The notes below the pieces were generated by a model. The model ran no database searches and was not told the DNA's origin. It saw nothing but the letters and a program-made list of their open reading frames with translations. A program made the position numbers and the translations under genes. From positions 1-64,000 of the forward strand of contig NXFV01001383.1 of assembly GCA_002803225.1 (NCBI GenBank): DNA of 64,000 nucleotides, in the 5' to 3' direction. The DNA comes from Gamarada debralockiae (taxonomy: Eukaryota; Ascomycota; Leotiomycetes; Helotiales; Hyphodiscaceae). Shown here piece by piece: positions 8,668 to 20,478 of this stretch. The stretch's first letter is position 1. The number at the start of each line of letters is the position of its first letter.

Positions 8668-11303
8668 CTGGGGAGAGGGTTGAGGGTGGTGTGTAAGACA
8701 GGATGAGGATAGACGTCGGGTGAAGAGAGAGGACGAAAGGGCGGTGTCTTATTTGAACTCGGATTTGCGGGCAAATGTTTTAGTCACTAAACACCTTCCA
8801 GGGGGCAAGTTGCTGGAAGTGTGATGTGTTCTGTGTCGAAGATTGCTCTTGGCTTGCCTGAATTGTCGGGAATGCGTGATTGAGGTGCCGTATCCATATG
8901 CATCGGCGTTCTACTAACGTCAATCTCACCGCAGTGGCGTGTGATACGATGTAAACTCACGGCGAAGCCATCTCCGTCGGGAGGTACTGATGGCCCTCTT
9001 GCGATTGCGTATTGCCTGGATCGTTCTGCTTCAGCACCGAGCAGCATAATTCCCTGGAAGCTATCCTTACCGAAGTTCCAGCTGTTTTCGATGTAAGAGT
9101 CCCCAGCTTGGGTAGCTTGGGCTGGCGTTGGTAGTGGCGGTAGATCTGGACACGATTAGGCTCGACAGACATGTTATGCTTTATCACTCTATCCATGCTC
9201 TATGAATGTCACCCGCTCCTGTTGTTCTTGTTTGAACTTTACCTCTGAAGATTGAAGTGGGAGGTAAGGAGATACTGACCTAGGAATGGATCAGGGTCCC
9301 ATTGTGTCTCCCTGAGACAGAGAGTCAGCTCTTCTCGTTACATAGAGGCGATGCAGTGACGACCAGAAGACAGAGCTTTCCGCCTACTTAAGCTATGAGA
9401 ACGTATTAGCAGTCTTGGTCTTGCCTGGGGAGGGGCTTACAACTCGCTGAGGTAATGAACACAATCCACACAAAAGAAGAAAGACGAATCCAGTATCCAC
9501 AGTCTCAGTATGAAACTAAGGAGGAGCCGCCTAATCTGTTCAAAATGTTAGTTTGCAAGTTTTTACAACAAATAAAAACGGCTTCGTTGCTGTTCCATAG
9601 TCCAGAAATGGAAGATGAATGATCAAGCACGGTGGGTGTAAAGAACGGCTAAAAATGCATACTCAGCGAGCCATCCATTCCAGTCCGTCATTCCACTAAG
9701 AAAAGTCAGCCATTCCTAGAACTCGGGCAAGATTGGATCCTGACTTACACATTAATCTCATCGGTGTTGAACAGACACGACTCATGTTCAACATGGTGCG
9801 GATCGCCACATGCAGAGAAAGTGCTCATGCTTGCTTCAAGATCCCGTTGTCAGCATGCAGCCACGAAGCTGAGATGGGAGGGAACTTACAGGAATGGCAA
9901 CTTCAATAAAGGGAAGCTCACAGTTTTTGGAATTATGTTGAAGGCCGGAGAAGGATTATGTACTATAACAGAAGTGTGGAAACATGAATCAAGAGTTCTC
10001 TTGCGGAGGGGAGCTTGAGCAAATATTTTGGATGGGAACTTGAATGCCTATATGTTGGTGGAATTGGCCGCCTAGTTTTCGCCCAACTCTGCCTTCAGGC
10101 CCAGGTGTGTGCACATCCCAAGCGAGATGTTGTCACAAGACCTGCCCCCAGTTGTTGCCCAACTCGCCTTTTGGGCTGAGCAGTGCAGCGAGCCTACCAC
10201 ATTGACTTTCAGGCGCCGTACACATGCTGCGACACTTCAGGTTGGTTCTGGGCATTTTTCTGCGTTGTTGTCATTCATTGCCAACGCCACGTACAGTCGC
10301 CAGCGAAATCTGCTTCCGCCTTGAACACTTCTGAAATTTTCCGGTCAGCCACATTCCCAAGCCACTTGTGTCAACGCTAGGATGTTTCTAGCTAGCTCCT
10401 TTTATCCTTCACCCCCATAAATTAGATTACTACGCTTCGGTCGAACGTTTAATATGTCTACGCACGTATTGCACCGGGTAAGTACAGAGAGGAAACCAAC
10501 CAATCAATTACTCATTAGAGAAAAGCAGGACTTTGTCGTCGACTCGTCGCCTTATTAACCACTCTTTGTAGTGGTCTCAACTCCTTTTTGTACCTTTTCT
10601 TCTAATCATCTAAGCTACTCTACCGGAAAAGTCAGACTCTAATCTCATCTTCACTGCGGCCGCTTTAACCTGAGCCGAGGGTGAGCATCCTGAGCACAGC
10701 CTGATCACGGCCTGAGCACACGCTGACTAAGCCTGAGCATGCATCGAAGAGCTATTTTGATACAGAGGCCTGATTTGGCTCCCTCGAAGGCCGGTTACAC
10801 TTCCAAGTTCTGTGCCTTTCTTTCTCGCCCTAAAGCACAGTTTCTATTCTGGCACCCTTATAACCAGGGCTCTTTTACAATTATTTTTGTTTCTGGTCTT
10901 CGCGTATATATATACTAACCCGCTACGGCCCCCTGGAGGAGGATGGCGAGAGGAGGAATTCATTGGAGGTGGCCGTGAATGCATATGTTCCAGAAGTGGA
11001 TGTGAGTCAAATGTCCATGCTGGAAAGGCTTCGGCTTGAAAATAAAAAATAGTGGAAGGGTCGCGAGATCAGAGTCAAATAAGTCCTTTGCATACATCCT
11101 AGAGCATATCATTGGAGCAGAAGTCTGTTCCTTTCTTGCGTCCCAAATGGAGTGTATGTGCAGAGAGTGCCGCTATATTTTATCACGTTGTTGCCCACCC
11201 TATCTATTGTATTGAAGATCGCGAGTACTAAATAACCTGATTTCTGGAAAGTTCTCCATTCTCCCATAAAGGGGTATATATTAATGAGCAATTATTAAAA
11301 GAT
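8668..11303. other. Long intergenic stretch, no supported gene
   Basis: About 2.6 kb without a coding frame I can support. The upstream exon of the C2H2 gene may lie between 8,668 and 9,200. Around 9,740-10,380 only short unsupported frames occur. 10,380-10,640 is AT-richer. 10,870-10,930 is the leader-like AT segment TATATATACT. Apart from the short CTGAGCA array listed separately, I see no mobile element. Confidence 0.5.
10677..10742. repeat. Degenerate CTGAGCA short repeat array
   Basis: Six or so imperfect units built on CCTGAGCA follow each other at roughly 10-12 bp spacing (TGAGCATC, CTGAGCACAG, CTGATCACGG, CTGAGCACAC, CTGACTAAG, CTGAGCATGC). Helical-turn spacing is suggestive of a binding-site cluster but may simply be a decayed minisatellite. 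Confidence 0.4.
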
Positions 11304-13790
11304 TTACTCTTTCGGCAATCTGTCCATGAGAAGATTTGCACAGGCCAAAATTCTGGCATAACACTGACTTTTCCCTTCGTGCTTTGCCATCTTCATTCGC
11401 CAGGAAGCCATTGAAGTAATGTTTCTACCATGGTAGTTTATGGTGTTAACACTCGCCCCCGAGTCAAGTAGAGCCTGGACGCAAGACAGCGAGCCCCGGA
11501 TTGCTGCAATTGCGATTGCCGTATGTCCTTTCCTATCGCGCATATTGACATCCACCCCGAGCTTCACAAGCTTCGGGATCATTTTACTGAGTGCCGCTTG
11601 CTGGTCCTCACTCCTTCGATTTTTGAGAAGAGCAGTAAGAGGGGTGTCGCCATGGGTGTCAATCCATGTGATGAGATCGGCCTCCTTCAACCACTTAATC
11701 CACTTGCTAGGCGTCCAATCCGGTTTTGCTAAAGCTTCCCGAAAGTTGATTTTGGGTCGCCAATGCACTCTAAAACGAGCGACTACCCCCTCGAGTTGGA
11801 CTCTGACTTGAGAGGTGTCCAGTTTTTTCTTATTGGCGTAGTTTTCTGCCGAGTGTAATATTTCGTCTCCTACATTGAATCCATGATTATCCAGAGCATC
11901 CATATCAATGTTGAGAATTTGCAGTACTTCGAATAATTGAGACGAGCGGCAACGCCTCCCATTGAAGCCGCTGAAGCAGAGAGCCCACCCATCTTTAGAG
12001 AAGGAATGAGCAATGGTACGCCCATGAACGTCTCTCTGAAAGAATGGAAAGTCTAGATTCGAGAGAAATCTCAATAGTACAAGGTATTCTGGCAATGCAC
12101 GACTCTCAAGGAATTGTTTCGTTTTGAGGACATGCATAAAGGTTTCGCCTGAACTATTTCTGGCTCCAACGTCGACGCCATTGTCGATCAGTAAGCGAAT
12201 CAGATTCAGATTTGCTACTCCAGAGGCCGCCGCGTAGTGTAGTTTTGTATTGCCCAAAGAATCAAGTTTCTTATAGTCGCCGGCGCTTGGGTGCCAGTGA
12301 TACCATCCAATCGCATAGCCACACTGACAGCAGGACTTGTCGAAGGCATCCAATTCGCCTGGGCAACCTCGATCGAAAAGGTCCTTTTCAGGGTTTGCAG
12401 GACGCGACTCCGGGGCGGGTAGAAGTTGGGCTTCATCAACAATCTCGTTCCATATATCTCGTTCTCCTTTCACAAATGGGGCGGCTACTGCTACCTTATA
12501 GAGCATTCTTCGGCCGGAATTTATCAGCCCTTGCTGTGGCTGTTCCTCAGAGCTCTGAAGGACCATCTGGGTAGACTCTGCAGTCGTTGACTTTGAGCCT
12601 ACTGAGCTCATGGACATCCAGCTAGATCTCGAAGAAACTGTCCATCCAAGAGAGGAGGCTACCCGTCCGAGGGAAGAGCTGGTTCGATAGGATTCGGATA
12701 GGGAGAGGCGCTTCACGGAAATGACGTGTTCAATATATGACAGCGATCGATTCTGTAGTCGTTTCCCAATGCCGTCAAAATCGTCTTCAGACTTTTGCTG
12801 TTCTTTCAGATGTAAGATGTTGGCCCTGAGGTTCGCGTCGATGCCTCCCTCTTCTTCATCTGGCGTTTCCCTGGCCGAAATATCTGCAGAAATGGCAGGT
12901 TCGACAACCTGATCATAGTCGCGTTTTCTCTTAGTGGTGGCCTTGAGTTTCCCTATGCATAAATCAGGCTCATGTAATGCACGAAATAATTTGGGAGTCT
13001 TACCAGGATCTATGCCTGATCTTGGATCCAGGACTAATAGTGCGTCACAGCTGGGACACGTCCTTGGTACAGAATAAAGAGGCCATTCAAGGAGCTTGAA
13101 AAGACATCTTTCGTGACACACGTGACCACAGTTCAACTGCAGAGTTGGTTCGACGGAAAGATTGTATGTTGGTTGCTCACAACACGGGCAATTTATTCTA
13201 GGAGGCGGCGGTTCCGGAGGAGCCATGATGGATTGATTTGATGCTGTTGAGCCATCCAACATCAGCAAGACTGAACTGGTGGGCTGCGAGTCTGGCAAAG
13301 TACACTGGGAGAGATGGTTCTGCAGGTCTTGGGTGATTGGTTCATGATAGTTCCGGAAAGCTCTGATGGCATCCTCAAAGTTTGTAGTCCCACTGCTGGG
13401 TCTAGACGATGTAGTCTCTGAGTGAAACTTGACTCGAGAATACCTTACGGTCTTCGAAATTCGGAAGCTGCGGGATTGCCGCATGGTGCTGAGGCGCGAT
13501 CTCATGATTGAATCGGTCCTGGGTCGGAGTCTATGCAAGTCTTCAACATACTCTTTCGGGTAAAGTGATCTAAGCTTCATCTGGACATGTCGTTCACTGT
13601 ACATATATCAGCCATTGGAACGAGAAAACATCAACAGGATGACCAACCTGGGTGTAAATCCCTCTCCTTCCAGCACTGACAGGATCTCGGCATTGCTGAG
13701 AGTTGTCAAAGTGTACAGTCGTACCAACTGTCTTTCTTGACGGTGCGTCCAAGGCCTTCGAGGTCGTCCACCGGGACGTCTGGGAGGCAT
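11304..13790 (-). CDS. RING-type and ankyrin-repeat protein with N-terminal HTH-like segment
   Basis: Two exons, 13790-13648 and 13596-11304, give 811 residues. The intron has a weak GTTGGT donor but a good GCTGAT branch and TACAG acceptor. Residues 1-65 are basic then helical, with ERQLVRLYTLTTLSNAEILS and a spliced GFTPSERHVQ turn. They resemble the short helix-turn-helix heads (Clr5-like) seen on fungal ankyrin proteins. At about residues 184-233 lies a RING-like zinc module (CPCCEQ, LNCGHVCHERCL, RTCPSCDALL), suggesting ubiquitin-ligase activity. Ankyrin repeats follow near the middle (GNTKLHYAAASGVANL, LIRLLIDNGVDVGARNSSG) and at the C-terminus (KGHTAIAIAAIRG, CVQALLDSGASVNTINYHG). The start MPPRRPGGRPRR was preferred to an in-frame ATG 33 codons upstream because it begins the basic conserved-looking segment. 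Role inferred: protein-interaction scaffold with E3 ligase function. Confidence 0.8.
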
Positions 13791-15004
13791 GATCTTATGA
13801 GGAGGCTCGTGGGGCCACGAATACCTGTAGGGCTGCCGGAGGATTGTCACAATTAATCCGAACGGAAGGACACAGATGGATAAATTCAATTGCGGATAGA
13901 GACAGGAAGGATGATACAGGAAGAACAGGCAGAGACGCTAAACTCTAGCCGACCAAACATCGCAGTTCACAGTTCCTCGCCAGTGTGGGGGGTAGCCCCT
14001 ATTTTTGAGCTTTTGCACGTCGCTGGGGCCAGGATCTTGTGGTGGCTTGCATGTCAGCACGCCTCTTGCAGGGGCGTCACCGAACCAGAACGTCGAGAAG
14101 CTCATGGCCCCTGTAGCCATGGCGCGCAAAAATCCATACCCTTGTTCAGGCATGCTAAAATGAGATTGTGTTTTGATTTATGAAATGCATTTTCCTGCTC
14201 AGGCCAGGAGTCATGTCTTCGAATTTGGAGGAGGTGTAGCAGTGGGGTAACTTCAAGCTGATGCGCAAAAAAGCCTATTGGACGAGCCCTGTCACTAGAA
14301 GCCCCCACGAGCCGCTCAAAACGTATTCCAGCAGGAGGCCGGAACAGGCGGTTCTGGGCGCAAAAACTCCACGTTCACAATGCACCACAGCTTAGCATAA
14401 CGGGTGGCGCTCTGAGGCTGAAAAATAGAGGCGGGGAGTGCAGACGCAAAAACACTTTGACCATACATTTCAAGACATATGATGCGCCTGTCAATGTTCC
14501 ATATTCAGGATCCACTTCCGCGGGAGCAGCTCCTCGGATTACAACACCTCAATTGGCCTCCCGGTCTGATACCACCCACGCAAAAACATCTTTACCTCCA
14601 AAATTTCAAGATAAGCGATGTAATAGACCACACTTAAAAAGATTCTGCAAGGGTAAAGATATGTTGCTGAGAAGTCATCCCAGCTCATTTGCTTCCACTC
14701 TTCCTAAAGCAGCTGGATTCTATCTTAATATCGAATCAGCTTGTGCGAACTTCAGTGGAGTTTTCTTTGTAATTCCGTCTGGTAACCGGCAAGTTCAGAG
14801 AGTCGATTTCTACCCCCAAATGTAGAGGTGAAGAAAGTCTACTGCCCGAAGGGTATATATAAGGGCCCGAACACGTCGTCATCCTATTCCTTGAACATCA
14901 ATCACTGCTGAGAACTTCCCTCATCTTTGCCAACCTCTCTGCACTGCAGCTTATTCTCATTAGCAATTTGAAAACTTCAAGCTCCAATCCTCATCACCAT
15001 AACC
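13791..15004. other. Intergenic stretch
   Basis: No supported gene. It contains the promoter and leader of the small gene at 15,005 and otherwise mixed sequence with short unsupported frames. Confidence 0.5.
14854..14862 (+). promoter_or_regulatory. TATA box of the small Lys/Glu-rich protein gene
   Basis: The sequence TATATATAA lies in a GC-flanked setting (GGG before, GGGCCC after), 143-151 bp before the ATG at 15,005. A CT/A-rich leader fills the gap. A strong TATA box in a filamentous fungus usually goes with inducible or highly expressed genes. Confidence 0.55.
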
Positions 15005-15317
15005 ATGTCAGACGCTGCTTCCTGGGGCTCTTCCTCTACGTAAGTTCTCATTACGTTCCTGCGACGCACTTAATCAGAGAACCAATACACTAACACAGTA
15101 CAGCCAACACCACACCGGTACCAGCAGCCACCAAGACAACAACGGCAGCGGCAGTCATCAAGAATACTCCACTCTAGACAAGTATATCAAGCAACCCGAG
15201 ACGCATGAGCAGGCAGCACTTGGCCACGGAACAGTGAAGGCAAAGAAAGAAGTTAAAAAGCATGAGAAGAAGATGAAAAAGAAGATCGAGGTGATCGAGA
15301 AGAAGCTGTCGAAGTAA
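15005..15317 (+). CDS. Small Lys/Glu-rich hydrophilic protein, two exons
   Basis: Exons 15005-15039 and 15104-15317 give 82 residues. The 64 nt intron has a GTAAGT donor and TACAG acceptor; only this acceptor yields the long frame. The protein starts MSDAASWGSSST, continues with a His/Ser/Gly-rich linker (HHTGTSSHQDNNGSGSHQEY), then STLDKYIKQPETHEQ, and ends in a strongly charged helix of K and E (KAKKEVKKHEKKMKKKIEV). Small, hydrophilic and probably disordered with a C-terminal coiled coil. I do not recognise a named family. The TATA box and A/C-rich Kozak context (ACCATG) support real expression. A GTGAGT donor at 15,320 with a GCTAAC branch and an AG acceptor near 15,365 suggests an optional 3' UTR intron. 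Function unknown; a stress-induced role is a guess. Confidence 0.7.
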
Positions 15318-15674
15318 GGGTGAGTTGAGATTTCTTGCTCCCATATATCGATGCTAACTCAGAAGGCAGGGAATGACGGATGGGTCAATGGCTGAGAATT
15401 TCTATGTAATATTCAACGGCTTGGAGCAGTACTCTTCCGTTTGACGGAAACTTAGAGAAGAGTAAAACAAGAAGTTGAACTCACCCTAGCAATCATAGAT
15501 GGACTATTTTCATAAAATTAGATAACAATGTTCCTTTTTTCTTTTTTTTTTTTCTTTTGATCTATCCAGATGTGCCCATTCAACTGACAATTCAGGAAAA
15601 CCCAGAGGGTGAAAACCCGAATCCACGTCTACAAAACCCCACTCCCTTGAGAATCCATGTCGGAGATGAATTCG
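15318..15674. other. Short intergenic stretch with poly-T tract
   Basis: 3' UTR of the preceding gene and a T-rich tract at about 15,535-15,557. No gene is seen. Confidence 0.5.
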
Positions 15675-15909
15675 TATCCCTTGGGGCGTAGATGTGCCAC
15701 TTTTCAAAAAGCTCTCAAAGGTTTGTTTACTCCCCTTGTTTTAACTTACTTTTAAACTACTTTACACGCGCTATATTGACTACAATGAGCACTGCTAGAA
15801 GAGGGAATAGTAGAGGGCGTAAAGTAGTTTAAAAGTAAGTTAAAACAAGGGGAGTAAACAAACCTTTGAGAACTTTTTGAAAAGTGGCACATCTACGCCC
15901 CAAGGGATA
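15675..15909. mobile_element. Fold-back (MITE-like) element with 91 bp arms
   Basis: Positions 15675-15765 and 15819-15909 are inverted copies of one another, matching at 90 of 91 positions by eye (one C/T difference). A 53 bp spacer lies between. The ends read TATCCCTTGGGG and CCCCAAGGGATA. The flanks show TTCG on both sides, a possible 4 bp target duplication; equally, a TA duplication would place the ends at TCCCTTGGGG, as in Tc1/mariner elements. There is no coding capacity, so it would be non-autonomous. The low divergence of the arms implies recent insertion or recent homogenisation. Confidence 0.75.
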
Positions 15910-16675
15910 TTCGACACCGACGCCAAGGGAGTTGAGCTGGTCCCGGGTGATGCCATTCAAGTTTCAGTTCTAGTTCCGGCCGGGCGAACCAGTGGAAAAG
16001 TGGCATGGATAGCAGAGAATTGGGGGTCTGGTTCGCCGAGTTGATCTGGAGAGATTGATGCAGACAGGCTGGCTGTTCACCTTCGCAACCGACTTTAGAT
16101 ATCAATACATATATGATTTTACCATACAAATATCATCTGATTCGATACGAGGGTTCCGGGACTTGCTCGTGATTGTTAGTGGGAAGCACTCCCGTGCATA
16201 TGCATCGGTTCTCACCTCAAGCAATAGAACACGAAGCAGCAGGGCCTCTCTTCGTGTTGTAGATCTGAACTTCGTTGTTTGTCCCGGCCCCTTCAATCTC
16301 CCAGATCTGGTGAGCTGGGTGAGCCGAGGGTGATTAGCGTCTGAGTTAAAGCAGCTAGGCATACTAACCGACCTTGGAAAGAAGTTGGTGAGATTAGAGT
16401 TCAACTACCAAGGCAGTTGTGCCTTACCTAGCATTACCGTATTAATTGCTTTGCAAGACCTCAACCCTACGTGATCCTCCCCCCTCTCCCCCACATTTAT
16501 AACAGCTGGTTTGTATTTAGTCAAGTGGTGAATTTCGTCTGGTACTGTACCAAATAATCCCTGTTTACAACACCCTATCCCTCTAGCAAGATCAGATTCT
16601 AAAACACTAAAACACTAGAATTCGACATGCAACACCCTGTCTTGTAGAGCATTTAGTGCCGTAGTTACATGTTAA
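15910..16675. other. Intergenic stretch with a coding-like fragment
   Basis: Directly after the fold-back element, 15910-16044 on the plus strand reads as an open protein-like fragment (FDTDAKGVELVPGDAI followed by QVSVLVPAGRTSGKVAW) ending in TGA. It has the look of a beta-sandwich domain piece, possibly interrupted by the element. No start is visible and I do not assign a family. The rest holds no supported gene. Confidence 0.35.
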
Positions 16676-18780
16676 TCATACTAGTATAAGAAACTGTTTT
16701 GTCGCTGAATCAAAGAATTCGTCATCTTTTTCCGGTTTATCAGCACCAATCCCAATGCGTCGAAATTCGCCTTGATCTAAGGATGACGGTAACAAGAAGG
16801 TGTTCGAGATCTTTCGAGTACCAGGAAGTAAGCTAGATGCTGTAATGATAATTCTCTGCGACATCGATGCTCCCAATTGGCTACTCTTAAGCAAAATACA
16901 TTCTCCTAAGTCTCACAATCAAAGTCGAGTGTGCATAGTAGCTGACTCCTCTGTGGATAGCTGTTTCGTGTCAGAAAGCCAGAACCAGAGTGGCCGAGGG
17001 AACATCTCCACAGACCTATACGTTGCTCGGACAATAATTCCCTGAATCTGGAGAACCCCACACACTTTTTAAGTACGTAAATTGATATTTGGCTTGCTAA
17101 CTTTTTACATCTAGCTAGTTCATGTCAGAGGGAAGCTCGACTCGTCGAACTGAGTGATTTTGCCATCGATCTCCTTCAGTTAACTCGAACGTATAAGTGA
17201 CACAATGGTCAGCAGAAATCCAGCTCCAAGACGGCGTTCGTGGAAATTCGACTTCTTTTACGGTACCCAAAAAGCTCATAGCATGCCCACAGAAGCCCTC
17301 GGTGGAGATCTTCATACCAGAGACCAGCAACAAATATTGTGTTGAAGTTCCTTTGAAACCGTTCGGCCAAACCAGTTATCGCCGGCAGCGTATCAGAAGC
17401 ATAGATGAGTTTCTTTTGGGAAAATGTTTCAACCACCACATACCATGCAATATAATGTCCTTGCTGGTCATCAACAATAGGCCACTCTCGAAAAGCCTCA
17501 CTCAAGAGGTTCTTAAGAGGATCATAGCAGCTGACTGGCAAATTTGGATGGGCCTCTGAAGCTCGGCAGCTTTTGCATTCCCAGAACATCATCCTGCGCC
17601 CAAAATGAAGGATTACTGGAGCCAAAATCCGTTCTTGAAGGACCCAGCCTCTTGTGCCCAGCTCAGAGCTTTCCATACAACGCTTAAGTGTTTCTGACCG
17701 AGGTCTAATCTGTATTGTCCGGGTTCAGATAGAATATCTGGACATGGGCGATGGTATTCGAATTGCTACTTCTTGCTTCCTTGGGAGAACAAGCCGGTAC
17801 GGCTGTTCAATGCTCCAAAGGCGGAGAGGTTCAAACGGCCACGTTCGTATATACGTGACGTTCGGGAAGATTCCCTCCGCCAATCTTATGGTGAATCTTG
17901 TATTATGCATAATGAATCTATCCAAAGATATGGGAGCCCCAACTTCCTTGTAGCGATGGCAGCGTCCCTAAAGGTGGCAGGTAAAGATGCCAGCGATATT
18001 GTTGATTGGTGGGCTTGAAAATTCCTCATTGCAGTTTTCAACATTGGCTCAGTCCTTCAGCGATGACTTAAGAGTTGCATACCCTCCCCTCATTCCTTGT
18101 GAGACAAAAAGGTGTGGTTCTTCAGAGCCAACTGCAGGTCCGACATCGATAATCCGGGTAGGCAGTATCACCTCCTGGTTTGTCGAACAGGCAGGGTGAT
18201 TATTTTCACAATGCCAAAGCCAGGCTCGGAGCGAGCCCAAAACATGCGTCAGTATCCATATGCGCCGAAGTGCATACCCCGGAGCTAGCTTTTGCGGAGA
18301 TGTAAGCCTTTGTCTCCATGATTTCTCGTCTTCTAAGACAGACACTGAATCCGTAGCCTCCGATCAATCTGGTAAAACTCGAAATCCTGAAAGACGGTCT
18401 TTCGGGAACCGTCTTTAAAAATAAAGTCCATAAGAGCGGTGAACCGTGTTGGATCATTTAGGTGCACTTCAAATCGTAGAGGTGCAAATAATGGCTCGTA
18501 CAGAGTTCCATTCGGGCTCAGCATGTACAGGACCAAATCAGCCACTCCCCCTCCACATAATGATATTTGGAATCTTCCCGTGTGTAAAGAGGCGGACTTC
18601 GGATTCTTCAATAGGCGTTTTCCAGTGATCGTCTTGAGTTTGGCTCAACACATCTTTTATGAACGCCTGACAAAGGTTACAAAGCTTTCCAGGAACAAGC
18701 TTCTGCTGGGTCTTGGAATTCCGGAATCGAATATTTTTCAGGACACATCAGTAACGTTCATCCAAGAGCAGAATACTTGA
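16676..18780 (-). pseudogene. Heterokaryon-incompatibility (HET) domain gene, decayed
   Basis: Fragments in all three minus frames line up in the order of a HET-domain protein. Near 18,690 the N-terminal LCNLCQAF appears. Near 18,120-18,190 comes PTRIIDVG. Near 18,085 is GGYATL. At 17,895-18,010 the core appears as [21 protein letters not shown] and LCIIQD. Then follow RGWVLQERILAPVILHFG at about 17,620, GLWYEDLHRGLLWA at about 17,300, PSWSWISAD at about 17,210 and the C-terminal GEFRRIGIGADK at about 16,750. It is broken in several ways. There is a one-base insertion just after YATL. A TGA at 18059-18057 sits where tryptophan is conserved. A TAA at 17888-17886 directly precedes the conserved DW. 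A frame change lies near 17,270. HET proteins trigger cell death on non-self recognition in fungi; this copy cannot be functional as read. Confidence 0.85.
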
Positions 18781-20478
18781 GGAGTTAAGCCGCGATTTCC
18801 TACCCGGTGCTTTAAAGCTATCGGCGCGCCCGAGAGCTTTGAGCTAGCAACGTCGACTTTGGCCATGTTCACATCAAGAGCAAATGGCCCCTTGCTTTCT
18901 AAATCAGAATGTGATACTCGTATTAGGTGCCGAATGCAATGAGGTACTGTGTGTACCTGCAGATGGGCAATATCTTGAATGCTGCCTTAGAAAGTATGTA
19001 TACCAATAATCGTGTGATTAGCCTGTAAAATACGGTTTCTATAGCGCAACTTGTGCTAAAGCTTGCCGGATTACAGAGAACGAGCGCTTTCCACGCCACA
19101 CAGCCTTCAAGATCCTGGCTTCTGCTACGTGTGCCCGATAACTACAAACGGCCTCTATTACAGTACTTTGTCGGTCGGTGCTATATTATGGAGGGGTGTG
19201 GCTGAAGTCTGGGTTTGGGTTGCAGTGGGTTGGCGGAGGTGAGGAAGGTGAGGGGAGGACTGACCTGCAACCAGAGGTAACGTTGTGGGGAAGACGACAT
19301 TTGCTGGTAACTTCAAGATCGTCGCTCGTCATAGTAGAGCCAATTGCAAAGGCCTATGTTCTATGCACTATATTCAAGATCTTTCATTCACTGGTAAATT
19401 ACCCCATGACCTTGAACCGGAGCATAATTGCAACCTCCATTCTTCCCATCAAGCTCCAAACCTATGAATACTTGCGGTCTCCAAATATTAATTCAGCGAC
19501 GTGCACTGCTGACCAGTTAGGACGTTGGTTAAACTTCAGAAAACCCGTCAGTTGGGAGAGTTGGGTCGGTTGCAGTGCTAAAGAGGTGAATGAGGCCTTT
19601 ATTATATACACGTTGAGGGGGTTTCGGTGACCGATATTCTCATCTGACAAAACGTAACGGACCTGGAACCATTACCGCTCACTCAACGCCCAGCCAACTA
19701 CGGGCAAGTAGTTTGCTAGACTTCTTAATCGTCAGAATGGCTTGGCTATTGTCTTCAGCCACCCGCACTTTCTTCACGTGAACTTCACATGAGGCAAGTC
19801 GGGGTATGATAGAGTTACCCACCCAGACCAAGGGTTGACAAGGAGAAGGTAGAGTTTTCCGCCTTCCTAAGAGAAATATTAACTAAGCGGAGATCATGAT
19901 AAATAGAAAAGGCGTTAGCTCGGTATAGGGACAGACAGATCGCACTCACACTTTGATATTCACGAAAAGAGAGTGCTAAAACGAGAACCGCGGAAGCACT
20001 GAAAACGTTGAGAATCAATACTAGTAATTCGATCAATGCTCGGAGTTTAATATGTCCGCGCTCTTTCAATAGAGCCCAAGAGAATCTCATTGCTGTGAGA
20101 GTGCGATAGAGGAAGAGCGTGGAAGGTGCGATCTCCCTATCTTTGCAGTACAGCCACGCTAAGAGACGCCCATCCAATCAACAACACAACTTCGATAGCG
20201 TCTGCCTATATCAACAAACAGCTCCTGCCCGTTGATAACAAGAGCTGGCATATAATTATTTGCCATCAAGAGCCCTGCCGAAACTCGTTGCTACCCAAAT
20301 TCGGATTTTCCAAGCCGACAAACGCGTCAACAGAGCTGTACAAATACCCCGCGACGCGACTTTCAATTCATACCATCCAGCGAATAATTGCCCCAAAAAA
20401 ACCTGCAAACGACATTTGAGAATCGCCCTTCAAGCTGCCAGGTTGGCATTACCCAGCGTCTGAATCTACGATCTCGAG
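18781..20478. other. Intergenic stretch
   Basis: No supported gene in 1.7 kb. Short frames near 19,180-19,630 (plus) and 19,815-20,177 (minus, rather hydrophobic) have neither recognisable motifs nor good gene structure. The last ~300 bp is presumably promoter and leader of the Fta1 gene. Confidence 0.45.

Noticed and set aside
19178..19630. 150-codon plus-strand frame
   Set aside because: Low-quality composition, no motif, and a minus-strand frame overlaps; treated as chance.
19815..20177. 120-codon minus-strand hydrophobic frame next to the Fta1 gene
   Set aside because: No family features and no splice or promoter support; overlaps the likely promoter of Fta1.
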